Assembly (NCBI GenBank): GCA_022495995.1 | Contig: JAFEMH010002596.1 | Span: forward strand, 124,001-188,000 | Length of the DNA: 64,000 nucleotides | DNA from: Adenophora triphylla var. japonica | Taxonomy: Eukaryota; Streptophyta; Magnoliopsida; Asterales; Campanulaceae | Reading direction: 5' to 3' | In this document: positions 43,481-53,000 of the stretch, piece after piece | How the letters are laid out: each line of letters starts with the position of its first letter | How positions within the stretch are numbered: position 1 is the first letter of the stretch | Translations under genes and position numbers: made by a program | Notes under the pieces: model-generated | The model's database searches: none | What the model saw: only the letters and a program-made list of their open reading frames with translations | What the model was told of the DNA's origin: nothing

Positions 43481-43825
43481 TTAGCCTCTCCCCAGGTAAA
43501 TTCTGCAAAGAACTAAAGTTGCCGCCTGCGGAGTTTTCACCCCACTTTTTCAACCAAAACTCGTACAAAAACATATCCGTAAGCCATTCAAGCATTCATA
43601 CACCATTATAAATCATTTTGGCCCAGTTTCAGCCCCAATTCCAAGCAGAAAAGTCGCCCCAAGGCTCAGATAATATGCAAATTAAAAAAGCATAAATTAG
43701 AAAAGTAAATAAAATGTAAATACAATGTTTTCGCCCCATCGGCGCCCAAATAAAGCAAAAAATAAACAAAGTGTGCATAAAAATTGTAAACTGTTTGTTT
43801 TTGTTCCAGATCTATTCTAGAGACC
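43481..43825. other. E3 spacer between the two antisense genes
   Basis: AT-rich, no gene seen. It probably holds the 3' end signals of ORF-A, whose frame stops near 43826, and upstream sequence of ORF-B. Confidence 0.4.
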
Positions 43826-46411
43826 TCCTAGGCCTCCGATTCTTCTTCCTCCTCATCGCTGCTCAGCTCATAGATGCTAGCCTCCCTCATCAAGTCCTCC
43901 TCGGTCAGCTCACATCGATAAATGGACATTATCGTGCCCGTACTCACCACCGCCTGCAATGTCGCCGCTGGGTCCCCGCCCCGAGGCATGGCACCGGAAG
44001 AGTACTCCGAGGCCGATGAGGTAGACGCTGTGGCTCCCGACGTGCCGTCTCCTTGCGCCTGTGCTCCCGTGCATCCGCCGCCGCCTTCAAGCGCAGCCGC
44101 CTTCCTCGAAGAGACTCGGCACATGTCCTTCCAAACCCCTATTCCGCTCGACCACCCTATCGTAAGTGCGAGCCGAAATGAACCCGAGAAAAAGAAGAGA
44201 AAAATCTCGTAAAATCTCGTAAAATTGCAAAAGCAAAAATCAAAGCTAAAAAGGGAATAAGACTCCTAAGAGTACACTTACAAAGGCTATCAAAGCGGCA
44301 AGGTGTACCGGGGCTCCCTAAGCATCGGGGACAGTATCCTCATCCTCCTCGGCACTCCATGGACCACGTAGGACGATGCGCAGGAGGGATCGGCGGTCAG
44401 GAGGCTCATCCTCCCCATATCCCCGAGTGACCGCCGCCTTCACTAGCTTCGCTGGCGCTCCTCAGTGCGCCGCTCCACAAACACAACAGAGGGGGTGTCC
44501 ATATCACTGTCCTCCGCAGCCCGCGCCCGCCCGGTACCTAGCAATCTCTGCTCCTCGGCCAATCCCCGGGCCGCGCATCCGTGCCGGAGGGTCCCGAAGG
44601 AGTAATGGCATCTAGTGGGGAACATGACCATGCCGCCTCGAGAAGCGGTCCCCCAAGTAGATGACATCACATGTCGCCCCGCGAGCCACCTCCTCTCGCC
44701 TCGTCACCTCGATGGCATCTCCCAAGAAGATCTCTCGGATACCTCGCCCTGTGGGTAGAAGTCCACTCCATCGTGCCCATCCTCGTTGATGACTCGGCCT
44801 CACCATTTTGTAGTCGAAGGTAATCCGGGTCTTCCCCGTGAATTTATCTCTCGCATCTCCTCCAAATAACCATAGCAGGGAAGATGGCGACATCACTCTG
44901 GCCGGTTCCAAGGGAAGAACCCGATCACCTCGCAAAACCAGGCCCGCATGTTCAAAACATCAAAAGGTCATTCTCTCTCTTATAAAAGTCTCAAGACAGA
45001 AAAGAGAAAAGGAGAAAAGAAAGGAGACTACCTCAAGGGCAAATGAGAAGCACCCATCGAGGCAGCCTTGTTCCGATCGTACATGTCCAACGAGAAGTAG
45101 AGCTCCGCCAATCCGGCCTCGCCCCAAGAGACCGTCCCTATCCCATCCACATCCTCCGTAGAGTCGAGGAGGCAAGTCATAGCTATCGTCCTGCACTGGC
45201 AAAGATGGCGACTCGATAGCATCAACCATAGCGAATGCTCTAGCCACAAGGGCCACATCATTAGCAAAGAAAGTTCCCGCATGCAAGTCTCGAATCGCCA
45301 CCTCGACATTCCGTGTCTCCATCCCCACCCTTGGGAATCGCCAAACCCGACCAAAGCCTCGAAACTCCTCAGCAGTAATATGGTCTCTCCAAGTCACGGC
45401 CTCCCGCGAACCGTAGGCCGAGCCGATAGCCGGAAATCGGCAGAGTCACCGCGCCTCTCCCCTGCACTTCAGGTGAAAGCTATGCGTGCCGTCCCACTGC
45501 AACTCGTAAAGGGCCTGGACCAAGCCCTTGCTCTTAGAGGTGATGTGAACACCCCTGCCGATAGCCTCTACAAATGCATCCAGGCCGGTAGCCCTCACCA
45601 GCTGCTTGGGATTTACCCCATTCTTCTCAAAATCCGGCATCCTCTGCCAAAGCTTGACTGCAATCTCGGACGGTCCTCTAGACTTGTTCTCCTGTAGACA
45701 AGCACAAAAAAAAAGAAGTGTCAGTCCTTCATCATTTTCAAAAGCATGCATTCAAAAGTGCACATATTTTCAAAAGAAAAGCATTCACAAAAGTTTTTCT
45801 AGCATATCTTTTGCATCAAAAACGTGTCTTTCATCACTTGAAACACGTCATTGCTTTCATAAAGCACAAAATCACAATTTTTTGCACATAAGCATTATTC
45901 TTTCAAAAATGGCATGCATGAATCATTTTCATCTTCCAAAATCATGTTTTCTCATTGAAAATCAGAATTTTGACCTAGTTCTAGCACAAGGCAAGAACTC
46001 CGTCTCATATTTTGAAAAATTCTCATTCTTACTTCATTTTGCGAGAAAAAAGTGAGTCATTCTCATAATTTTTGTCAAATAAAATTGCACATTGCATATT
46101 CTTAGCCTCATAGGTTGTTCATGCATCTCAAAATCATTCAAAAATCCTAGGAAAATCCTAAAATTCGGGTCAAGCCCTAAATCATTCAAAATTCAAGCAA
46201 AATCATCGGATTTGAGCAAAATGAGAATGCTTACCCCAACCGATCGCGGGTTCGTTGATTTGTGCTCCCTTCTCCCCGGGTAAAGCTCCGACGGAGGCGT
46301 AAGAAAGTCATACTTTCTTTCCGTCCGAACGAGCTCCTTTCTCCTCCTTCTCGCCGCCGCGGAGATGCTTCTTCTTGCTTGCCTCGGTATGGGATTGCCC
46401 TCCGGATCCAT
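43826..46411 (-). pseudogene. E3 antisense ORF-A: multi-exon plant mobile domain gene
   Basis: Exon 1 is 46411-46235 (59 codons, MDPEGNPIPRQARRSISAAA... to NPRSVG), ending before GTAAGC. Intron 1 is 543 nt. Exon 2 starts at 45691 after TTGTCTACAG, phase 0, with NKSRGPSEIAVKLWQRMPDF, VRATGLDAFVEAIGRG and LYELQWDGTHSFHLK, then, after a frameshift near 45450, NDVALVARAFAMVDAIES and VSWGEAGLAELYFSLDMYDR. It ends near 45032 before GTAGTC. Exon 3 (from about 44930) has AWFCEVIGFFPW and CDVIYLGDRFSRRHGH-like pieces; its acceptor AG is not visible. The terminal region is acidic (DEEEEESEA). Exon layout and phases match E1. The domain is PMD as in MAIN-like proteins. Broken by frameshifts. Confidence 0.7.
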
Positions 46412-46745
46412 CTCAAATCAAAGGGAAGCAAAAGGGGTTGAAGAAATTTCGAAATTCTCTCTCTCTCTCTCTCTCTCTCTCTAATTGGAAGTGGGCGGCA
46501 ACAAGTGCCCAATGCCCGTTCAAAACCTGCTTTAAATAATCTGAAAAACAGGCTTCTAGCCGTACGGCTTCTTTTTCTCCATCTCATGCCGGGCGGCTTC
46601 ATTCGCTCTCCGGAGCGTAAATTACAATCCCGCCCCGGACCTTCCACACTGGGCATGCAATTTTCGTTATCTTTTAACCAAGATAACATCTTTTCGTAAA
46701 ATATCCCTTATCTCTTTAGCAATCAAGCTTTATTCCCGCCTTCGT
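46412..46745 (-). promoter_or_regulatory. Promoter and 5' UTR of E3 antisense ORF-A
   Basis: On the minus strand, from upstream down: GCCGCCCGGC (46597-46588), GCCGTACGGC (46568-46559), a TATA-like ATTATTTAAAG (about 46540-46530), then a GA microsatellite (46482-46456) in the presumed 5' UTR, and the ATG at 46411. E1 ORF-A has the same order of palindrome and GA-rich leader. Confidence 0.55.
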
Positions 46746-46749
46746 TAAT

Positions 46750-47240
46750 TCCGTGCTACCTCTATCCGCGAATAGTGAAGTATGCCCAAGTCAATCCAAC
46801 TTGTGCTACCTCTATCCGCGAATAGTGGACGTATGCCAGTCATTCCAACTTGTGCTACCTCTATCCGCGAATAGTGACGTATGCCCAAGTCATTCCAATT
46901 TCAGGCTATCACTATCCGCGCGAATAGTGACGTATGCCCAAGTCATTCCAACTTGTGCTACCACTATCCGCGAATAGTGACGTATGCCCAAGTCATTCCA
47001 ACTTGTGCTACCTCTATCCGCGAATAGTGAAGTATGCCCAAGTCATTTCAACTTGTGCTACCTCTATCCGCGAATAGTGACGTATGCCCAAGTCATTTCA
47101 ATTTGTGCTACCACTATCCGCGAATAGTGAAGTATGCCCAAGTCATTTCAATTTGTGCTACCACTATCCGCGAATAGTGACGTATGCCCAAGTCATTTCA
47201 ACTTGTGCTACCTCTATCCGCGAATAGTGACGTACGCTCA
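46750..47240 (+). repeat. E3 tandem array, about 50-bp unit
   Basis: Ten copies around ACTATCCGCGAATAGTGACG followed by TATGCCCAAGTCATTCCAACTTGTGCTACC. Many units hold the inverted repeat CACTAT-CCGCGA-ATAGTG; in others the left arm reads CTCTAT. It lies where E1 and E2 carry their own, unrelated arrays. Confidence 0.9.
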
Positions 47241-47377
47241 AGTTTCCCAACTTAAGTTACTTCTATCTCCGTCATAAAGAGATAGCGCCATAAGCTCTAG
47301 CTTCTTCAGTGACAAACCTCCGAATTGTCAAAATCTCAAGGATCCTAGACATCGTTCCTAACTATCTAGTGATGCTT

Positions 47378-47459
47378 GAACTACGATCAAGGCTTGATTC
47401 CTCCCGGATACGTAGGTAGCCTTTTATAAAAGGTCCACCATTCGACCACTTTGGTCACC
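47378..47459 (+). other. Stem-loop module, 3'-proximal type, first E3 copy
   Basis: GAACTACG, GGCTTGATTCC, TCCC, GGATACGTAGGTAGCC, then AGGTCCACC, TCGACC and GGTCACCC. Confidence 0.7.
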
Positions 47460-47640
47460 CCCGTTTTCTTTGTCACTCCTCGGTGATAAAGCGCCCTCAT
47501 AGAAGTTCGATATCCGACCACCCGGGTCACTACTAGCATATCCCCGCAGGATCAATTGCTTGACCTCCTAGGTCATTTTCTCTTCTTTTTCCCCGACAAG
47601 AGACCCTTTCTCTTCTTCCTTCCGGCCGGATCCTAATTCC

Positions 47641-47720
47641 GAACTACGGCCTGGCTTGATTCCTCCGGATACGTAGGTAGCCTTCCAAAAGGTTCAGCCA
47701 CTCGACCGCCTCGGTCTCCC
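47641..47720 (+). other. Stem-loop module, 3'-proximal type, second E3 copy
   Basis: GAACTACGGCCTGGCTTGAT, TCC, loop TCC, GGATACGTAGGTAGCC, then AGGTTCAGCC, TCGACC and GGTC. It lies about 80 bp before the 3' LTR. Confidence 0.7.
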
Positions 47721-47793
47721 AATCCGTCCTCGGCATTCGCCGTATCGGATCCTTTTCTATCGACAACCCCACTCGCCTTGCAAGTGACGTTGC

Positions 47794-47802
47794 CGAGGGC
47801 TT
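47794..47802 (+). other. E3 polypurine tract region
   Basis: CGAGGGCTT directly before the 3' LTR. The upstream GTGACGTTGC matches E1 and E2 with one change. Confidence 0.6.
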
Positions 47803-49405
47803 CGTAAGTACCCAAATCAGCTCATGCCTTCCGGCTAATTTTCCCCGACATTTTGGTAAGTTTCCCAGAATTCCCCGGACCTTCCTAGTGTTCCGGAAAT
47901 GTCCTGAGCAGTCCCAAATTAAAATTAGGGATCGAGGAGCCTTCCTAATTAAGAAACACATTTTTCTTAATTAGGAGAGGGTTCTAGAATAATGCCACCT
48001 TGCATGGTTCTAGAATGCCGAGTCATAATGGATAAGACCGCACGGCCTCATTTGCAAAGGGCCTCGCAGCCTCGCACGGCTTCATTAGCCTTATCCAGCC
48101 GCCTATAAATAGAGCCCTCCTCTACCCATTTCAACACACAACAATATATGAGAAAATACACAATACACTCGAAATACGTGAAGAAAACCCTCAAGGAATC
48201 AAGAAGAAGAAGAAGGAAGGCCAAGAAGCTACATCCCTCCTCCTTGAAGACCAAAGATCGACCTCTCCTCCTAGCTCCGTCCCGAGAAGCAAAGGAAGTC
48301 ATTGGTAACCTCGCACGCCCTATCCTTGCATCCTAATTGCTTTATAAATTGCTCATTTCATTGTCTTTATATTGCTTGGGACTTGGTAGCTTAAAGATCA
48401 CATCTTTATCATCCCCTTCCCCTTTTTGCATGCATTAAGACCTCATTTGTCATAAAAATGTAGTCTTTTTTATATAAAGGTGCATCCTTTGCACCTAAAA
48501 TCCCTATTTTCCAATAAAAATGTTATCTTTATGCATCATTTGCATATAAAGATCAAATCTTTTTCAATAAAAATGCATCATTTGCATCAAAACCCCCTTT
48601 TCTAATGCATCATTTGCATAAAAATCCTATCTTTATGCATCATTTGCATAAAGATCATTTCTTTCAATCAAAAAGCATCATTTGCTAAAACCAAAATGTC
48701 ATCTTTTCATTAAAGAGTCATTTTTCATCATGCATTTCCCCCTTTTCCCCCAACCTTGGAACGGACCGGTGTAAAAGTTCTCATCTTTGCATCGTTCCTT
48801 CCATTAAAGGTTCATGATTTCTTTAGGAAAAGGATAACCTTGAACCCTATATCTCCGATTATCGCTTAAGAATGAGTATAAAGCCTCTATACGAGCTCGA
48901 CCATCTTAAAGCGTAGGATTGATGGGCTAAGGACATTCCTTCCTAAAGAACTTCATCTTTGACCAAAAGAGAGTCATTCTCTCGATCACGCAAGTCCCGA
49001 GGGTCCCGAGGTTAAAATGCGATGATCACAAGTCATAAGATGAGGACGGGATCATAATCCCAAATACATAAATTCCAAGAAATCCCGAGCGACAACCAAC
49101 AAATGGTTTGTACGTCCGGAAGACAACTTGGGACATTCCCCCTTATTTTCAAACACATGCACACAAAGAAAGCACGCAAGCAAACACGATTAATGAAATC
49201 TAGGGAGACTTGCTCCGGCAAGGCACTTTGGGTGAACGCCAAACGTTCTTCCCAAGGGGTAACTTAACCTCCGAACCCATAAAACCTTTTTTTCAAAGTT
49301 TTGAGGTAATCAAAATGGCGTGGCGACTCCGTTTTTCAAATAACTCGGATGTCTTCAAACTCGCATGAATTCCAATAAACAAAAAATTTTGGGCACACAT
49401 TCACA
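47803..49405 (+). repeat. E3 3' LTR
   Basis: Begins CGTAAGTACCCAAAT, with the first T changed to C, and ends CACATTCACA. TATA box at 48104-48111, palindrome ACCGCACGGCC near 48037, PBS-like TGGCGACTCC at 49321-49330. The CAA microsatellite of the left LTR is absent. Clearly diverged from the left LTR. Confidence 0.9.
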
Positions 49406-51849
49406 GTTTCCTGTCTTCCTCTTGCGAGGTAAAGCCTTTGCTGGAACCTCAGGAGTATGTTGAGGCTGCCTGTGGCGGTTGTCGCCCTTGGTTAGCACAT
49501 TGATCGAGTGCGATTGCCAAGCTGACCTTGATCTTCCTTTACCGGTCCGGGCTCTAAGCCGGACAAGTTGAATCTTGGCTGATCCCGTGGAGGGTTAGGC
49601 TTCGACCGGGCAAGAAGACTACCAAGATCTCGTGTATTCCGGTGTCCCCAGTGGTCTCGAATTTCTCGGTTTCACTGGGCTTTTCGGCTTTCCCACCCCC
49701 GTCGGCTCTAGAGCCGCATGGCCCTGGAGGCAAAGAGGACTGGCCGGAGTACAAGACGTAGTAGTCGAACCTCCCTGAGGGTTCTCCAAGTGTACCTACG
49801 CCGGTATCTCCGGCTTCGTATCTTTCTCTCGCTTGCCGTTGAGAGGATTTCTTCTTCTCGTTTCTGAGGATTGCTCCTACATTTTCTCGAGACTCGTACT
49901 CCGTGCAAGGAGGAGCAATCACAAACATCGTAGCCGATGTGGACATTGTGAGGAGGATCCAACCGAAAGAGGCGGAGAAACCGGTTCTCCGTAGCACGCC
50001 TCTTGGGCACCCACTCAATGGAATTCACGCCGTTATTATTCTAAAGGGATTCCCGATCAGATTGGGCCCACGGGGCGCTCTAACTTGCCTTCTTCTATCA
50101 AGTTCTCGATTTCATATCGTAACCCCAAAAAGTTGTCGGTGGTATGGCCGTGATATCGATGGAAGGCGCAGATTTGCTCTTGTCCGCATTGGCTACGGGA
50201 ACTTTGGGTTTGTAATTGGCCACGGGCTTAAGGAGACCCTTCCTGATTAACCCTTCCAAGATCTTGCTCGATGGCATGTCCAACTTGTCGGAAGTGTACG
50301 ACATGCTGTGCCGCTTCGAGTAGAATTGTTGCTTTGCGGGACCGGGTTTCGTTACCCGACTGTTGTCCCCGATGGACGTAGTTGACAGACGTATCTTTCC
50401 CTTGCCGGGGCCGGTGCAGATTGAATGCACTGCTTGAGCGGTATCTCGTATGGCCGTGGCAAAGAGCTAACTTTTCCTTGAGATCCTTCTCGAACCGTGA
50501 GCCGCATTGACCATGGCCCTGAGATCCGGGAAGAAATTGTGACCGATGAGAGTTCTCGATGGACGGTCTCAAGCAAGACTTGAAGATCCGCATATGTTCG
50601 TCTTTGGAGAGTGGCTCCATGATTTCGGAGAGTTTCCAGCTCCATCTCTTGTAGAATTCCCCAACACTTTCATCCGCTTTGCTCGAGTGGTGATTAAGTC
50701 CTCGCGACTTGTTTCTCACTCTTAGTTGGATCTGCACTGCTCAGGAAGATGTTACCGATCTGTTCCCAGTGTGGCGATCCGCAGCTTGACCCTCGAAACC
50801 ATCGTAACGCCGAACTTTTGAGCGTATGCCGGAAGTGGTCGGCCATTTGCCGGAGGGTTGCTCCTTTTGCTCTCATGCCGAGAACGTAAGTGTCGACGTG
50901 CGTTTGAGGACATTCGGTTCCATCGAATCGGTCCATCTCCGGCATTCTCCCGAACTTGGCAGGAGAGGCGTGACCATTCCCGGATCTCGCGGATTTGAGC
51001 GCTTCCCGCTTTGAGCCGCTCATGGTGGCTTTCTGTGTCTTTCTATCCGCTCGACCATCCAGCTAAGGTTGGGTCCGGGTGGGACTCGTGAGGCTCGGCG
51101 CCGGGTGCTACCACGTGAGCGGTAGTGATTGGAGGTGGAAGGCTTGGTATATGAGAATATACGGGAGCCTTTTCTCGAATCAGACGGGGTTTGTCCCCGG
51201 TGTTTAGGGATTCGTGTATAGGCAACGGGACGAACCCGGGAGGGTATTGAGGGATATTGGCATCCTGAGATGGTCCTGGCCGGTGCGCCCGGTGATATTG
51301 AGTGATGGGTGTAGCACCTGGCCGACCAAAATTGACAGTGGTTGCCCCGAGAGGTGGCAACACGGAGCCTAGGTCGCTGCTTTCCTTGGTTGGAAGGCAT
51401 CCCGTAAGTTGGCTGGAGGAACTTGATTGAAGGTTTGGTGAACTGCTTTGGGGAATCGTCATCCTCGACCAGACAAAAGTACCGTCCGACCGGGGGATAG
51501 CCGCTATACCTCGCTCATTCGTAAGCCGTACCACGAAATTCTCACGATCTTCTTCTCGCTTCTTGTGAACCTCACAAGCCCGGATGGCTTCTTCCAATGT
51601 CATATCTCTGTTACGGTGGCGGGGTCCTTCCCCGTCACGATTTCTCGGTGAGCTAGACATGTCGGAAATTCCGGGCCGAGGGAACCGAGGGAACCGAAGA
51701 ACCGTCTCGACGCCGCTGCCGTTACCGTGATCCCGGCAAGGCGCTCGACCCGGAAATCGAACCACTTTCTCGCTCGCCGCAGTGGAACGAAAGGAAGGGT
51801 TTAGGCTTCGGAAAAGGGTATTTGGCTCAAGGTTTTCGGGCTTGTGCAA
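49406..51849 (-). pseudogene. E1 gag, right of E3
   Basis: Minus-strand gag, which would form the particle. The N-terminal part (51849-51043) has a possible ATG at 51660 (MSSSPRNRDGEG), then MTLEEAIRACEVHKKREEDR and a Pro-rich stretch. The capsid part reads FDGTECPQTHVDTYVLGMRA and MADHFRHTLKSSALRWF (about 50940-50790), then EFYKRWSWKLSEIMEPLSKD (about 50660). The zinc motif region (about 50130-50050) is shifted. A variable tail follows, ending KALPRKRKT next to E3. At least five frameshifts break it. The pieces resume at 30997. Confidence 0.7.
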
Positions 51850-51867
51850 TGTGCGCTACCGATTAAA

Positions 51868-52045
51868 GTTTACTTAAAGCGCGTTTTCTCGTGAGTCCTA
51901 ATTGGTTGGAAAAGAGCGTGTCTTCTTTTTCGCAACTAATCCTAGAGCTCTAATCGCCGGATCTCGTCACTACGCTTATAAGCCCCTCGTTTCCATTGTA
52001 GATCATCTTTCTCAGACGGACTATCCCGAGCGAGGTCCGATAAGG
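51868..52045 (-). other. Conserved leader block (E1 copy)
   Basis: On the minus strand CCTTATCGGACCTCGCTCGG, ACGAGGGGCTTATAAGCGTA, GTTGCGAAAAAGAAG, CTTTTCCAACCAATTAGG and CTTTAAGTAAAC. Same place and order as in E2 and E3, though more diverged. Confidence 0.65.
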
Positions 52046-52980
52046 CAAGCGAGTTCCACCGACAAAGGAAAAAGTGAACTTAAGGCTAGCCGATCACGCA
52101 AACTTTCGACGTGTGCGGCGTACGGGCCACTAGCCGAGGTCAACGTCCTTAAGTTAAGGCGGGAGTCGTGCCAAAATTTGGGCATGACCTCTCCCGACTC
52201 GCTTGTGCGAGAGACCTTTAGCTTTTAGCGTTGGCCAAGTCAAGCGTGGCTAGCACGGTACTGCAGACATACGGGCGAGGTTTGGTGACATGGCGTCACA
52301 TTGAACCTTCGGGTATATTTTTCGACAGAGCTCCGCGTCAAAGTCAAGGCTGAAAAGCTCAAGACTTCGGGTCGGGAACGACCTTTGGTCTCAAACTCTC
52401 GAGCCTGACTCGGAGCGGGGCCCGGCGTAAAAAACATACACTTAGGCTTTATGACACGAGCTAGGCCAAAAACCAACCGGGGTCTTGGACAAAGTGTGAC
52501 ACAAAGAGTGCATGGCTTACACGGGCTAGGATGGGATGTTTGGGACGACCCAATGCGCCCCCGAAAGGTGTCTGGCAGACCAATCGGAGTGCAACTGATA
52601 AGGCCATCCCGGGTTAGGGGTTGTAGTGTGCAGTGTACCGAGGCAACAAGTGCACGTGAAGTGCGGTGTTCCGAGGCAGCAAGTGCGCGTAGTGTGCGGT
52701 CACTAAAATTCTTTCTCTGAGTAAAACAGAGATTTTTTTTCAGAATGTGTCTTAAAGAATTTATGATGCACAGTTCAAAAGATAGCATGAAAATCAAACA
52801 TGAATGGGGATGCACAAACATGGTAAGATTTTGAAAAGTTGACAATGTAATGCTTTTCGAAACAAAAACCGTTCGAGGTTTAAAGTAACACACGCACACA
52901 AAAACGAGGAAGGGTAAACGAAAGTTTGACCCACGGAAGGCTTTTTAGAAAACATCGGCAGTTTTGAAAAAAGTATCATC
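52046..52980 (-). other. E1 untranslated leader
   Basis: Minus-strand leader without genes. A hairpin CTCGCACAAGCGAG lies at 52211-52198. TTTTAGTGACCGCACACTAC and two CTGCCTCGG/TTGCCTCGG units (about 52705-52620) match the E2 leader. Open frames here (for example 52899-52240) have no protein-like features. Confidence 0.6.
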
Positions 52981-52998
52981 TCCCCAGCGGAGTCGCCA
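52981..52998 (-). other. E1 primer binding site (tRNA-Arg type)
   Basis: On the minus strand TGGCGACTCCGCTGGGGA, two bases inside the 5' LTR. It fixes the orientation of E1. Confidence 0.88.
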
Positions 52999-53000
52999 AC

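Larger units (their letters stand above)
30998..49405 (+). mobile_element. E3: Tat/Ogre-like LTR retrotransposon nested in E1 gag-pol
   Basis: An 18.4-kb plus-strand element with LTRs 30998-32610 and 47803-49405. It has a PBS at 32614, nearly complete but broken pol, two antisense genes, a 50-bp tandem array and two 3' modules. The LTRs differ by many substitutions and indels, and the first base of the right LTR has changed (CGTAAGT for TGTAAGT), so it is older than E2. The flanks GTATT (30993-30997) and GTTTC (49406-49410) match at three of five bases. Removing one five-base copy keeps E1 gag-pol in frame across the insertion (KRKT joined to YVPYVWIEPRS), which supports a decayed target duplication. 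No capsid segment is visible. Confidence 0.88.

Noticed and set aside
52240..52899. 219-codon open frame on the minus strand in the E1 leader
   Set aside because: Composition is irregular, no domain is seen, and E2 and E3 leaders do not keep the frame although parts of the DNA are conserved.
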